Shown here in pieces: positions 43,513 to 54,973 of a DNA stretch of 64,000 nucleotides; position 1 is the first letter of the stretch; each line of letters begins with the position of its first letter. The DNA is from Hoplostethus atlanticus. Its lineage: Eukaryota > Chordata > Actinopteri > Trachichthyiformes > Trachichthyidae. The stretch is from contig JAXDDX010000119.1 in assembly GCA_034670405.1 (NCBI GenBank), positions 1,245,501 through 1,309,500 on the forward strand, given 5' to 3'. Under the pieces are notes generated by a model that saw only the letters and a list, made by a program, of their open reading frames with translations, was not told the origin of the DNA and did no database searches. The position numbers and the translations under genes were made by a program.

Positions 43513-46500
43513 ATGGCGGATGTTGTTGAAATAGACACCATGAAGAATTACCGCATAGCGTTTGAGAAAATTGACCCGGGCACCAGTCGCTATCCTTACT
43601 GTATCGTGTGGACACCTATCCCCGTGTTGTCGTGAGTTTTAGCAACCAGTGTGCATGTCTACTTTTGCTCCAAACGTTGGGGCATCACGGGACCAAGTGA
43701 CAGCTTTGCTAGCTAGCTAGCCCCGATGTGTGCCGTTCTCTCGTACGGAAATGATGATACGCCAAATTCCTTTCAAAAATCTGACAGTTTAATGTGGCCT
43801 TGCTTATCGGCAAATGCACAAACCTAATACAACATGACTTGAGGCATTTTGAACCACTCTTCAATTCGGCATACATCCAATCCACCAACTAGCACGCATT
43901 TGAATAGAATTGAAAGTTTTATCATCTGTTCGACTCTCATACACAGAATCTCCCTTGACCAAAATACACCGTGGTGGGTCGTAGCGGGTAACTAGTGTGA
44001 ACCAATTCAAGAAGTTGTGGTTTTATTGAAATAAGTTGTTCCTATATGCTATAAAAAGCCTTACGTTTTGGGAATCGATACCGATATATAACGATAAATT
44101 ATTTGAACGGTACTAAAGTTGGTGCTAGATACCTGTGAGTTTGTGTTGATTTGTTAAGCTTATCAGCTAGGATGAAAACAGAGCCAGGAATGTAGCACCT
44201 GCCTTTAAACAATGTGTCTTTGATGTCGATGTATTACGGCGTAGCCAAAACACCATTTACAGCTGTTAGCATCATAGTTGTAACTCATCTCTCCAGTGTT
44301 TGTTGACACTATTACCTCTAGTGGTGTGAAATTTTACGACGTTGAACGTGTTACAAATTCAGGTTGATACACCTTCCTTGATTGAGAGTTAGTAGGTGCA
44401 CAGACAACAAAGCCATTGAGTTGTTCTGGGTTAGCCACTGGGCTTTTTTGTTTTTTAGCCAAGGTGCCTGCACACACCAACTGTATTTGCTGCATTCTGT
44501 ATAGACTACAGGTTACAAGATTACATGTTTGACAGCCAGTGTTAGACTAAGTTGGCTACTAGTGATAAACAGTTCAGATCAAAGCTATAGTTCTAATTAC
44601 AAGGTTTTAAAATCATAACAGTAACTGGTTTTATTTTGGGTCTCAGTAGCCTAGAGCAGTGGTTCACAAAATGAGGCGTACTTAATTTGCATTACAATTT
44701 CATTCTCTAGGAGCTACCCCAGTCAGAGAATGTATAAGCATGCAAGCATAGGGTCCACCCTTATCACTATTATCTCTGAGTACAGTGCAAACACCTGTAC
44801 AATTTAATACCAGCAACAACAAATCAATCAATTGACAAATTACATGGAGATCCCTGGGACATAATCGTATCAAATGGGGGTTTGTGGCCCTAATGTATTT
44901 CTCTTTAGGGGTCCAAGACATCTCAACACTGCCCATTGAATATTCTAAACTTTCTATCTACTGTAGCAAAGTAGACTTGTGATTGCGATAGTCACCACTG
45001 TGCCTCTCTCCTGCACTGACCTGTGTGTCCTACATGGACCTGGCCAAAGACTATGATTTAGGTGTGTTAGATTTTTGTGGTTTTCCATAGGAATGCTTCT
45101 TTTTATATTCTGATGTTTATTTTAACGTGATTGTTTCAGATGGCTGCTTCCATTCATCGGACACATGGGAATCTGCACTTCTACTGGTGTCATCCGGGAT
45201 TTTGCTGGACCTTACTTTGTCTCAGTGAGTAATGACTATAGTACCCTAAGGCTTACCCCTGTCATTTTGGGTAAAGATAGTAGCCTGTGTTGAAACAAGA
45301 CTTGGTGTCCCTAGTGATGGCTGAACTGTTCTGGTGCATGATCCACCTTCAGGCATGCATACTTCAAAATGTGTAAGATCAGGGAAAAGGCAGTATTTTA
45401 TACACCAGGGTGTGATGTGCCTACAGCCTAAAAAGATTAGTTTAAATTGATAGCTAGTCTATGTTTGCAATGAATTCATTTGCATAGCTTTTGCACTTTC
45501 CCACAGAAGGTAAAAATAAGGACCTTGCTACACATCAAGGACCTATCATCACACATTACAGCAGCCCAATGTAAGAATCGTCTTAAGTGTAGCTATTGTG
45601 TATGCATAGTGCTTGCATTTTATATTGCCCCTCTGGGCCTGGGACATTTAAGTAGGTTTGGTTTGTCCTCTATTCATGCATTCCTGCATTTAGCTTAAAT
45701 GAGAGAAAAGATAGCAAAATAAAGCAGTTTGCAGACTTGTTGATTTTACTTTTACTTCTTTTATATAAAATCTATAGTTGAATTGGATGTTTTGGGGCAT
45801 CTTACATTTAAGTCCCCTCAGGGATCAATAAAAAGCTTCTGTATTATCCACCTCCCTTGAAGCTTGCTTACAAGCACATGTCGTCCCAACAAAGAAACTC
45901 CAGGCTTGGCCACATTGAAACACTTATCACTTGCCATATCAAAAGGCTATCTATGTTAATGTTTAGTCTTCTATGTCCTTTAGTTAGGAAAATCCTAGCT
46001 GTAAACGTTCATGTGTTTTGCTTGTGAGACCCTGGCTATCATTCTCAACCCTTAACTTAATTTGGTAGTCGTGTAGTAACAGAAAGTACAACAACTTCAG
46101 GTGAATCAAGGAATATGTGAATAAACCAATGAGGATATTTTGTTTGACCTGGTGTGATACAGGCCGCTTCCCCATACCCTTACAGCCCACTTAGCACCTA
46201 TCTTTGGTATATGCTGATATTAAAATACTACTTTATAATGGAAATTTAACAGTAATGTTGTTTATTACCATTTTTTACCATTCATTATTTCTGAAATAAT
46301 AAACAAGAATATTTGTTTTGCAGGAAGACAATATGGCCTTTGGGAGACCAACAAAGTAAGTAAATGAAAAGCTTTAGGGTATTTTGATTACACCGTTTTT
46401 AATTTTTCAGTGCACATTATTTCAGAACCCAGCTTGTTTCTTATAAAGTTGAGTCTGAGAATATTTTTGCAGTGTCCTGCAAAAAGATGTTTCAAGAGTT

Positions 46501-47984
46501 TAAACTTTCTCTTCAATTGCAGGTACTGGATGCTTGACGTTAGCAAAGTGTACACTAGTGGCTCCAACGCCTGGGACACAGCAGTGCATGATGCCTCAGA
46601 GGAGTATAAGCACAGGATGGTAAACCAATGGTTTTGTGGACATGCACTTTATCTACTTTTGTTTAACAGAATTCACCAATGTTGATTTGCACTTTTCTTT
46701 TCTCCAAAGCACAACCTCTGTTGTGACAACTGTCACTCACACGTTGCCATGGCTCTGAATCTAATGCGCTATGAAAACAGCACTTCGTGGAACATGGTCA
46801 ATCTTTGCCTGCTTGCTCTCATCCATGGCAAACATGTCAGGTAAGATAGGTGAGGTGTCCAATACGTCAGGTAGATATCGGCCTTTTATTAAAAATTGGA
46901 TATGTCGTTGCAGTCCACCTCTCATATGATGAATATGATGCAGTTTAATTGATTATGTATTGTGGAATTCATCAATACTACACTGGTTGTCTAAGGGAAG
47001 CCCTTAACCTGAATTGATTCTAATGCAGCATTTTGATCATTCCATACAAGAATGCATGAATATGTTTTTATTAGTAGAAGTAGTAGGATTATTATTATGC
47101 TGGGTTTCAGTATTTTAGTGTCCCATACGCCCATAAATCCTGTAGTCAGGCTTTCCACCCTGCCATGAGTAAAATGCCAAATTATTCAATTATTTTTGAA
47201 TGTTTTAACATGAAAATGTTTAAATGTAAGATACTGAATATTGGCACAAAATATCAGCTATCAGCAGCTGTAGTCCAAAATTAGCAGTATTTTACTTGCC
47301 TTCAAAAATCTATATCATGCTAACCCTACTATCTACACCTGTTCTGTTTTGTTGAAAGCAGCCATGAGAAGTAGGGCTGCAGGAGCTCTCTCTCTGGGAT
47401 CCCAGGGGCTCGGGCATGGATATGCTTTAAACCTGTTGTCTCTCAGGACACTGTAGAGAGAGAGAGCGCCCTTATTTTTGGGAAGTATTGGAGGCTATAT
47501 AGGACAAAAGTCTGGTAGGCCTTTGCTGTTTTTATTATTGAAGGAATGAGAGAGTGCATCCCCATGGCCCTCCAGTGAGAGTGGGAATTATGAGGTGGGT
47601 CAGACAAGACACCCTGTAATAGGTGGATTGCAGAGTTGTTGTGGCATCAGCTGCGGTTGCCGTGGTTACAGTGAGCACGGGATAATTGATCATGTGCGCC
47701 TTGTCTCAAGAGCGCGCAGTCAGGACAATGGGTGGGGGAAATTACACAAGAATTTGATTAGCACTCTGCAGTGATGATCACTTGTATTTCTGTTTTGCCT
47801 ACCCTGCCTCCACCCTGCTCTTTCTCAAGCGCCATCCTTTCTCATCTCTATTCCCTTTTCTCCTTGTCTCTCTGGGTGTTTCTCTACGGTTTCCAGCTGC
47901 GTAGGCTTTCTGAAGACCTGGCTGCCTTTCCTGATGCTGACTGGCGTCATTCTAACAGTGGCCTTGATCTTGAACCTCCGATGA
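43513..47984 (+). CDS. tmem222: Transmembrane protein 222
   Basis: Six coding exons, all with GT/AG borders and joining in phase: 43513-43631, 45140-45224, 46324-46355, 46523-46619, 46710-46840 and 47897-47984, giving 552 nt and 183 aa. The protein starts [14 protein letters not shown] and carries the almost unchanged TMEM222 core: [77 protein letters not shown] and ALNLMRY-NST-WNMV. It ends [18 protein letters not shown], like the human VSLVFNLR end. The family (DUF778, plant RTH) has a conserved Cys/His-rich middle and membrane segments; human TMEM222 loss causes a neurodevelopmental disorder, and its molecular role is not well known. The N-terminus is shorter than in the human protein (about 208 aa), which has an extra proline-rich stretch. 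The gene is complete. Confidence 0.96.
43760..44015. mobile_element. MITE family B, copy 4, in tmem222 intron 1
   Basis: The core is inverted here: ACTCTTCAATTCGGCATACA then TCCAATCCACCAA. It also has ATCTGACAGTTTAATGTGGC and CTTGCTTATCGGCAAATG, shared with the copy at 20845-21260. It begins about 130 bp after the first tmem222 exon. Confidence 0.65.
46853..47327. mobile_element. MITE family C, copy 2, in tmem222 intron 5
   Basis: It shares block order with 14013-14397: GATATCGGCC near the left end, GATGAATATGATGCAGTTTA, TTTTAGTGTCCCATACG, AGATACTGAATATTGGCA, and a right end at CTAACCCTA. The ends are more worn than in copy 1. It starts about 12 bp into the intron that follows the exon 46710-46840. 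Confidence 0.6.
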
Positions 47985-49673
47985 CCTGGGAGTCCTGTTG
48001 GGAACAACGGGAAACCCCTGAAGGTTGGACGTGGGGTTGACTGTGCAAACTACTAGGGAGACATCACTCTATGTTCAGCGCGTTGTATTGGAGGAAATAA
48101 GGACTACTCACCCCAAGAGAAGGATGTTGAAGAGGAAGATCCACATCTTCGTGCAAGTCTTTCACAAACGTCTGCTTGTCTTTGGGAAGCAGGCACCTAT
48201 TACTGGCGTCACTCTAGTGGTGAAGCGGGAATATTTATAAGAAGCGAATTGATTTAACACACACACCTCATGGATTATAATTAATGAAAGCCTAAGAGGG
48301 GGTGTTAAGCCATCACCACCTGGAAAGTACAAGTTGTGGTAGCTACATTAATAGTTGTCAAGGGATGTATATTCTTGAATCCATTGGGAGGGGGCATCCA
48401 TGCCTTTCTTTCAGATTTTGATTATCTTACTTTGTAATGGATTCAAATTATGTTCCCTTGATTCAGTGCTTCCTGAATGCCATTTTTATATTGGGGAGCA
48501 GAAACATGCTAAATCAATTATATGCCTTTCTAAGAATGTATTGCATTTCATGCTTGATTTGATACAGCTCTTATACTGCAACTTAACCCTTAATATGCCA
48601 GAGTAGTTTGTATTTTTGTGTATTTTCTTACCGTATTAGATTATATCCAATATAACACCATAGGGTATCAGAAAATCTGCATCTTCTGGGGAAAAAAAGT
48701 CTTTGAAATATGTTTGCATTGTGTATATTGAGATGTACCATGTTATGGTACTACTTTCATAGGTTTATGATAAATTATTTCATACCTCATTAACTACAGA
48801 TTATCAGTGCAGTGATTGTAGCAACCTTAGTGAACATGGCTGTGGAAAATACCTACAGAAACCATCTAAATTTTGGGAATCCTTTGGTTTTCTGTTGTGC
48901 CAAATGTAAAAAGATGGAAGACCAACTCAAACTGTGTCCTTAAAGATATAACCAGTTTTTTTTTCTGTGAAGCGGCTCACTGATTTCATTTTGAACTAAA
49001 AACTTACTGGGAATGAACATCCCTTTGACCTCAGTTGGAATAATGAAACCCTGGTCTGTATTTTTGTTTTGTTCAACCAGAGATGTAACTTATTTTTTTG
49101 TTATCATTACTGCTTTTGCCTTTTACATTAAGAAAAAGGTTTGAATAGGTGCCTAGAAAATGACCTCTTTCATAGGTCCTACACTGTCGGTTTTGTCTTT
49201 ATCAATGTTTATGTCTTAGGACTCTGTCTATATTGGTTTTGAATGTCAATTTACAACATTAATCCCAGGTGATGGTTGGCACTCGAAATCCGTTGCCATG
49301 GCTTTAGCGAGTAGATTCAAATCCCTTCATTGTTTGCAATCAAACAGAAAAAGTGTTGAGCCCACTCTTTAGCCACGGTGCTGCCAAAAGCAGCAGGTAG
49401 CCAGGATCCTCAGGTTTTTCATGCTCACCAACTCTTGCTGACTGTCCAGAGTTTCCTCCAGCGCCTGATGAGCGTCACTCCTGCTGTTTTCCAGCTCTGC
49501 AGATCAGATTAGAAGGTCATTGTGAAATGTCAATACTGTTTCACACAACTTTGATCTACTGGCCAAAGTACTGCAATAATTCAAAGTGCATGGCATATAT
49601 TTCCTTTTTAAATTTAAATCTATTTTATTTTCCCCTTTTAACACAACATTTAGGGCTTGATGCTAGCAGTTAC

Positions 49674-49724
49674 TGTGTGTGTGTGCGTGTGTGCGTGTGT
49701 GCGTGTGTGCGTGTGTGCGCGTGT
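49674..49724 (+). repeat. (GTGTGTGC)n microsatellite
   Basis: About six 8-bp units with regular GC interruptions; a second one is at 50024-50054. Alternating purine/pyrimidine runs of this kind can form Z-DNA. Confidence 0.9.
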
Positions 49725-52497
49725 ACGCTCCCAGGTAAATATATGAGCAGGTGCTCTTTATATAGTTTGCAAATTTGATCTCTCTCTATAGGTTTATTCT
49801 TTAATTTATACAGTAATTTTTCCCCTCGTTATTCCACTTCAACATACAATGCATATCTCATCACTATTCTGCGATAATGCAGATTTGTGCCTGAATGAGT
49901 GTGGGGATGAGTGTGTGAGTGGACACGTGTGTTCAGTCATGTACATGGTGATTGGAGTGAGCATGTGATTGCATGCCAGCACGTATGTATTGCATGCATG
50001 CGAGAATATGGGTGAAGTTGGGACGTGTGCGTGTGCGTGTGCGTGTGTGTGTGTTTTTTCCAAGTTAATGTGTTACTCATATACTGTGGCTTCTTGAAGT
50101 TAATAATATGCTGCATTTCGTTGCAGTCAACTGCCTAATGATTCCTTTATATATTTATTACTCCATATCTTTCTCTAAGGATATGTTTTATGCGATTGCT
50201 GGTAAGTTTGAAACCGTAGAAAATATATAATAAAATACTATAATAGGCCTGCTTAAATTGATTATGTTGACTCGATTCCATAACCTTTATTAAATCGTGT
50301 AGGTACAAACGGATACTGTAGATTTAGAATTGGAGTATTTTTCTCCTCCCCTTTTGACGGCGATGATTACTAAAACTGACAACAGATTTTTATCCAGTTA
50401 ATTTGGCCTCTTTATGGTACCACTTATGAACAAACATTGGATTGTCATTGTTCATTGTCATTCTGGAGGATAGAATCAAGAATCTGGACTTGATTTGAAT
50501 TTGAAAACTTAAATCTGTGCTTAATAAAAAGTCAGGTGGTTTTGGGAGTAAATTGCAACCATAATGGATGCAGTATTATTTTTTTCATCATTTATCAGTT
50601 GCACTATTGGTATTACAGGGTAATCACTTCTCAGTGTCAGTACAGGTTTACCCCCCAAATCCTGAAATAATTATCCCTAAAATGAATGGGAAATTTCAAC
50701 TTTAGACTTGGACCAGCAGGCTTTTTCAGAATACTCTTACCCAAAGTTGTATAGGCTGTGCAAAAAATCTATACATCTACGCTGACTATTCCTAAAATAA
50801 ACGTTTATACATACGTGTCCAAGCTGAGAAGGAAGACGCAGAGAAAGCAATAACACCACAGTAAGCACATGCACAATGAGATTATTTTCTCTTGTAGGCC
50901 AGACGTTGCAAAAACCTTGTTTAAAAATGCTTGTATCGTGCCCCCACTTCAGACTCATGTATTGCAGTGATTGAAAAATTAGCTTATTGCATCCAATTTT
51001 CATTCTTGTATTTTAGGAAGAGCAACAAAACACTGATGAGCACTGCCCTGTGGCACCGGTAACACATTTTCATCTGTTCAAAGAGAAGTAGAAAATGAGA
51101 CTGATAAATATTACAACAACCCTTTATCAGAGTGCATGTGCAAGAATGCAATATTCTCCAGAGACCTTGTGAATGGATTTTAGATGTTGCCTGCTGTGGT
51201 GCCTTGTATCCAAGAGCCAGGTCCTGGAATGTGGAGACCTGTGGTTCCACCAATTCAGTCAGTTGACAAAAGACAGTCGGGATGCTATTATTAGTGCCAC
51301 TATCCATGTATACTTCTACCAGTCTGCAACACCAAAACCCTCTTTTGTTTCTATAATCCCTAAAATATCCTTTATGATGCAGATCATAGACTATAGCCCA
51401 TAGGGAATTTTAAGAAACCTGCAAGTGACTGTGTGAACTATGATTGTATTTATGACCAATAACTATAATACCAATAAAGATGTCTATTATTGTAGAAAAT
51501 TGAGAGTCTTTCATGGATTTACATTATTGCTATTTGACAGCTGTATTTCATCAGGCCTGTCAGTAGGATGGAAGGTTTCCTGGGCCAAAAAAGGCAAAAT
51601 GTTAAGACTCAAAATCAACCCTTAAATCAACCCCCCTCCTCCAAGACACTGTAAATGCCAACCCAGAAGTATCTCTCATGATAATCTTTGTCATTGAAGT
51701 TACAAGGAATAAACACCTAGGAGGAGATGCCATCACTGATCTGGAACAAGCATCACAGCTCAGCTACTTGGCTATCAAATGGCTATGCTCCCATTCAGTG
51801 GCAATTACCATTATCCTGCAAAACATCACAGTAAGCAGGAAAAAGGGGGGATCAAAGGCCCTGCAGTCTGGCCCCCAAACCCCCACCCCCACCTGACTGA
51901 AGTACCACCTGGGTAGTTGGGAATGCTGATGATTTCACATTCACTAAACCCTAAGCTATGGCATCGCTCCATCTAATATTATTTACCACCAAACTTGCAA
52001 AGTCGGGTTATATGCACTAAATTTCTACGGAAAACATGGAACAATGACTGACAAGATATTATTAGTTGGTCACTGTGATATATTACTAGAAGTACATGAC
52101 GAAACCATCGGCTTAGAGGAAACATTGGTGAATTGTATCAGGTATGGGGCGTGTCCTACCTTTCCATACCCATCACTCCTTATCATCACATGTGTTTGCA
52201 CTAGTTGGTATTATATTCTATATTAATACCAGCAGTCTATACTTCAGAGTCTCGGGAGGGAGAGCTGGTAGATCGGAGAGAAAGCCCCTCCCCACAGATC
52301 ACTGCACTGGGCGATGGTCCTTCATTGTTGGAGAAGAAGCGACGCCCCGCTTTGCCACGGCAAAGGATCAAAAAACCCCTCTGATCAGCAAGACTCCCAG
52401 TGTTTGTTTTTTTCTCATGGAAATCAGACCCTGCCTCCCGGTCACACTGCTCCAGCAGCGATGCAAACTTGAAGAGCATTCCCAGCCGGGACAAGAG

Positions 52498-52527
52498 ATG
52501 ACTACGACGATGCCTCGAACGAGTTGA
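52498..52527 (+). promoter_or_regulatory. Short upstream ORF in the presumed tpbg leader
   Basis: An ATG at 52498 opens a 9-codon frame closed by TGA at 52525-52527, about 120 nt before the tpbg start codon. If the leader includes this region it could lower translation of the main frame. The transcription start is not known. Confidence 0.35.
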
Positions 52528-52648
52528 TCGTTTCATTTTTACCCGTTATTCATTTTGGGGGATTTTTTGTCTCCTCTCTTCGGTGAACGCCAGTATTTGA
52601 CTGCTGCTCTCGCACCGCATAGTTGCTGTTTTCTATATATAGCTCAAC

Positions 52649-54222
52649 ATGCTGGATTTGGCGCGACGCGTGCTTTTCTGCGCGCTCCTCTGCTCCGTTT
52701 GCGCGTCCTGCCCTCCGCGTTGCGAGTGTTCAGAAGCGGCGCACACCGTCAAGTGCGTCTCCAAAGACTTGCGGAGTATCCCGTCTGGGATTCCCGGATA
52801 CACCAGGAATTTGTTTATAACAGGGAATCAGATCAGTCGAATCGGACCGGAGTGTTTCAAAGGACTGGACAATGTCACCACTCTGTCTCTGAACAATAAC
52901 AGGTGACTGCTTTAATTCAGTCTAGTGGGCGTCTTTCTGGCATACCTTTAGCATAAGCGGGTTTAAATGTCTTGTAGAATGGAGAGCAGAAACATATTTT
53001 TTTCCAGAAACATATTTTGAAGACATATCTAAAAGAAAGGTCACATCATGGGAGCATTCAGGACCAATGTTTCCTCTAGATTGTTTTTTTTGTTACCTAC
53101 ATCTAATAATTTATCATATTGACCAAATCATCATATTTTTTCATTCATCAGTAATGGCTCCGCTTAATATATGAGCAGGTTTGGAAGTGTTGGTGGCAAA
53201 TGATATTATATGCAGGGACTTTGCCATAGATTAGTGAATTGACACCCCTGTTCAGTCTGATTTCAGTTTTGATCCAAAGCAAATCAGTCCAGTTTTGTGA
53301 TGTGATGTGATCATAAAGTGTGAATGAAGTTTCATGAGATCGTGTGACATCTTTTGTCCCACCTGCCACCAGGATTTTAGAGGTGGAGTCCCATACCTTC
53401 GCCAGTTTGCGCAGCCTCCGCTCTCTGGACCTGAGCAACAACCAGCTGGCTGTCATTCACCCCGAGGCCTTCACCGTGCAGAATCTCTCCCTGCAGGAGC
53501 TCAACCTCAGCCGGGCGCTGTACAACCATTCCTCGGTGGTGGATCTTGCAACCTCTCTCCGCTGGAGCTCCCTGAGGACACTGCAGGTGCTGGACCTGTC
53601 CGGCAACAGCCTCATCTACTTGCCCTTGCGCATCTTCTCCCACCTGGCCGGGCTGCGGCGGCTCCAGCTTTCCAACAACTCCCTGGTGGCCATTCACAAC
53701 TCCACCTTCTCGGGCTTGGAGTGCCTGGAGGAGCTTGACCTGACCTTCAATGCCCTCAAGACGGTGCCCAAGGAGGGCCTGCAAGAGCTGGACTCCTTGC
53801 CCACAGCCAGGCTTCTGCTGGGAGAAAACCCGTTCACTTGCACTTGTGGTATCGAACCCTTCGCTCTGTGGCTCAATCAATCGCAAGGGCGCATTAGGGA
53901 CGCCGAGGGCCTGGTGTGTGCCTTCCCAGCCGGCATGCGGAACACGTCCTTATTGGCCGTGGGCAAGTTGACTCTGGGGTGCCACCAGAGGGCTGCAGGG
54001 GCAGACATTGCTTTGCAAACCTCTTATGTCTTCTTGGGTATAGTTCTGGGCTTTGTAGGCCTGATCTTCCTCTTTGTACTTTATCTCAACCGCAAAGGCA
54101 TCAAGAAGCGGATCATTGAAACGCGTGACGCCTGCAGGGAGGTGTGGGAAGGATACCACTACCGCTACGAGATCGATTCTGACCCCAGGTTATCACAGGT
54201 CTCCACAACCGCTGATGCGTGA
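52649..54222 (+). CDS. tpbg: Trophoblast glycoprotein (TPBG/5T4/WAIF1-like)
   Basis: Two coding exons, 52649-52902 and 53373-54222 (donor AACAG|GTGACT, acceptor CCACCAG|GATTTT), give 367 aa. The signal peptide is at residues 1-20; an LRR N-terminal cap follows with CPPRCECSEAAHTVKCV. The middle has leucine-rich repeats (LRSLDLSNNQLAVI, LQVLDLSGNSLIYL, LRRLQLSNNSLVAI, LEELDLTFNALKTV) and several N-glycosylation sites. An LRR C-terminal cap (NPFTCTCGIEPFALW) follows. Near residues 310-335 is a membrane segment, YVFLGIVLGFVGLIFLFVLY, then the near-invariant tail LNRKGIKK and EGYHYRYEIDSDPRLSQ. TPBG/WAIF1 is a cell-surface protein that, in zebrafish, inhibits Wnt/beta-catenin signalling through LRP6. 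It is shorter than human TPBG (420 aa). The fish paralogue (a, b or tpbgl) is not resolved. Confidence 0.92.
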
Positions 54223-54716
54223 AAGGGCAATTACTATTGCTGTTTTTTTCCTATGAACATGCTGACTCTTTTCTAGTGCATTTATCAGTAGAAGAATGTA
54301 AAAATTGTACATATTTGTCTGTAAATATATACATACAATAATGGTTTAGTTTTGTTGATTGAAGCATGCACTGCCTGTCTTTCCTGTAGGAGCTCGTTAC
54401 TTAACTAATACCCTCTTTTAGTACACACAGTCTTGGATTTTGTTTTTATTCCTTGTCAAATGGACATAAATGCTAAGGAGTGAGTTGCTATGTGGAAGAA
54501 CCACCGACCTTGTTCATTTATAGACCTTTCCTCAATTCCTGTTCTTTACATCTAAACTAGAGCAACAGTAAGTGCCTTTGTTGGTTGGTCACTAAGGAGT
54601 TAGATAGGTAAAGTTGAGCTGAAGTAATGGAGTGAGATGAACAACTCATTTTTATACGTGACACATTTTCACACAGTGATTCCTGTCAAGCTTGTGTAAA
54701 GCCCCAAAAGTCAGCC

Positions 54717-54722
54717 AATAAA
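54717..54722 (+). promoter_or_regulatory. Possible poly(A) signal of tpbg
   Basis: AATAAA about 495 bp after the tpbg stop codon. Further AATAAA sites occur near 55480-55485, so alternative ends are possible. Confidence 0.45.
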
Positions 54723-54952
54723 ATAGTGATACTATGAAACCCAACCTTGGAAATCTTAGGCACTCATTCATCTTTGAACTGTTTTGAAGCCCTTTGGTCT
54801 TCTGTCCTATGGCCCCGGGGTGCCAGAGAGGAATTAAGTCTCTAAAGGGGAAGGAAAACTTTTCCTAAGCCCTCCTAAAAATCAGCGCTCTGCTTCTCTT
54901 TGGCTACGGATTTGAGAGGGACAATTCAGCGCAGACCAACGGAAATCTCTTA

Positions 54953-54973
54953 CCCCCCCCCCTTTTTTTTTTT
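54953..54973 (+). repeat. C10-T11 homopyrimidine run
   Basis: Ten C followed directly by eleven T. It may fall in the longer form of the tpbg 3' untranslated region. Confidence 0.85.

Larger units (their letters stand above)
47985..52648. other. tmem222 3' side, spacer and tpbg 5' region
   Basis: The tmem222 3' untranslated region starts here; I saw no clear AATAAA within 1 kb of the stop. There are two GT-rich microsatellites (49674-49724, with (GTGTGTGC) units, and 50024-50054). From about 52230 the sequence becomes GC-richer and should be the tpbg promoter and leader. Confidence 0.45.

Noticed and set aside
44640-44940. CAGTGGTTCACAAA start resembling a hAT element end
   Set aside because: I could not find a matching inverted end or a target-site duplication.
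45780-45850. CCCCTCAGGGATCAATAAA, like a fish retroposon tail
   Set aside because: Too short to support as a separate element.
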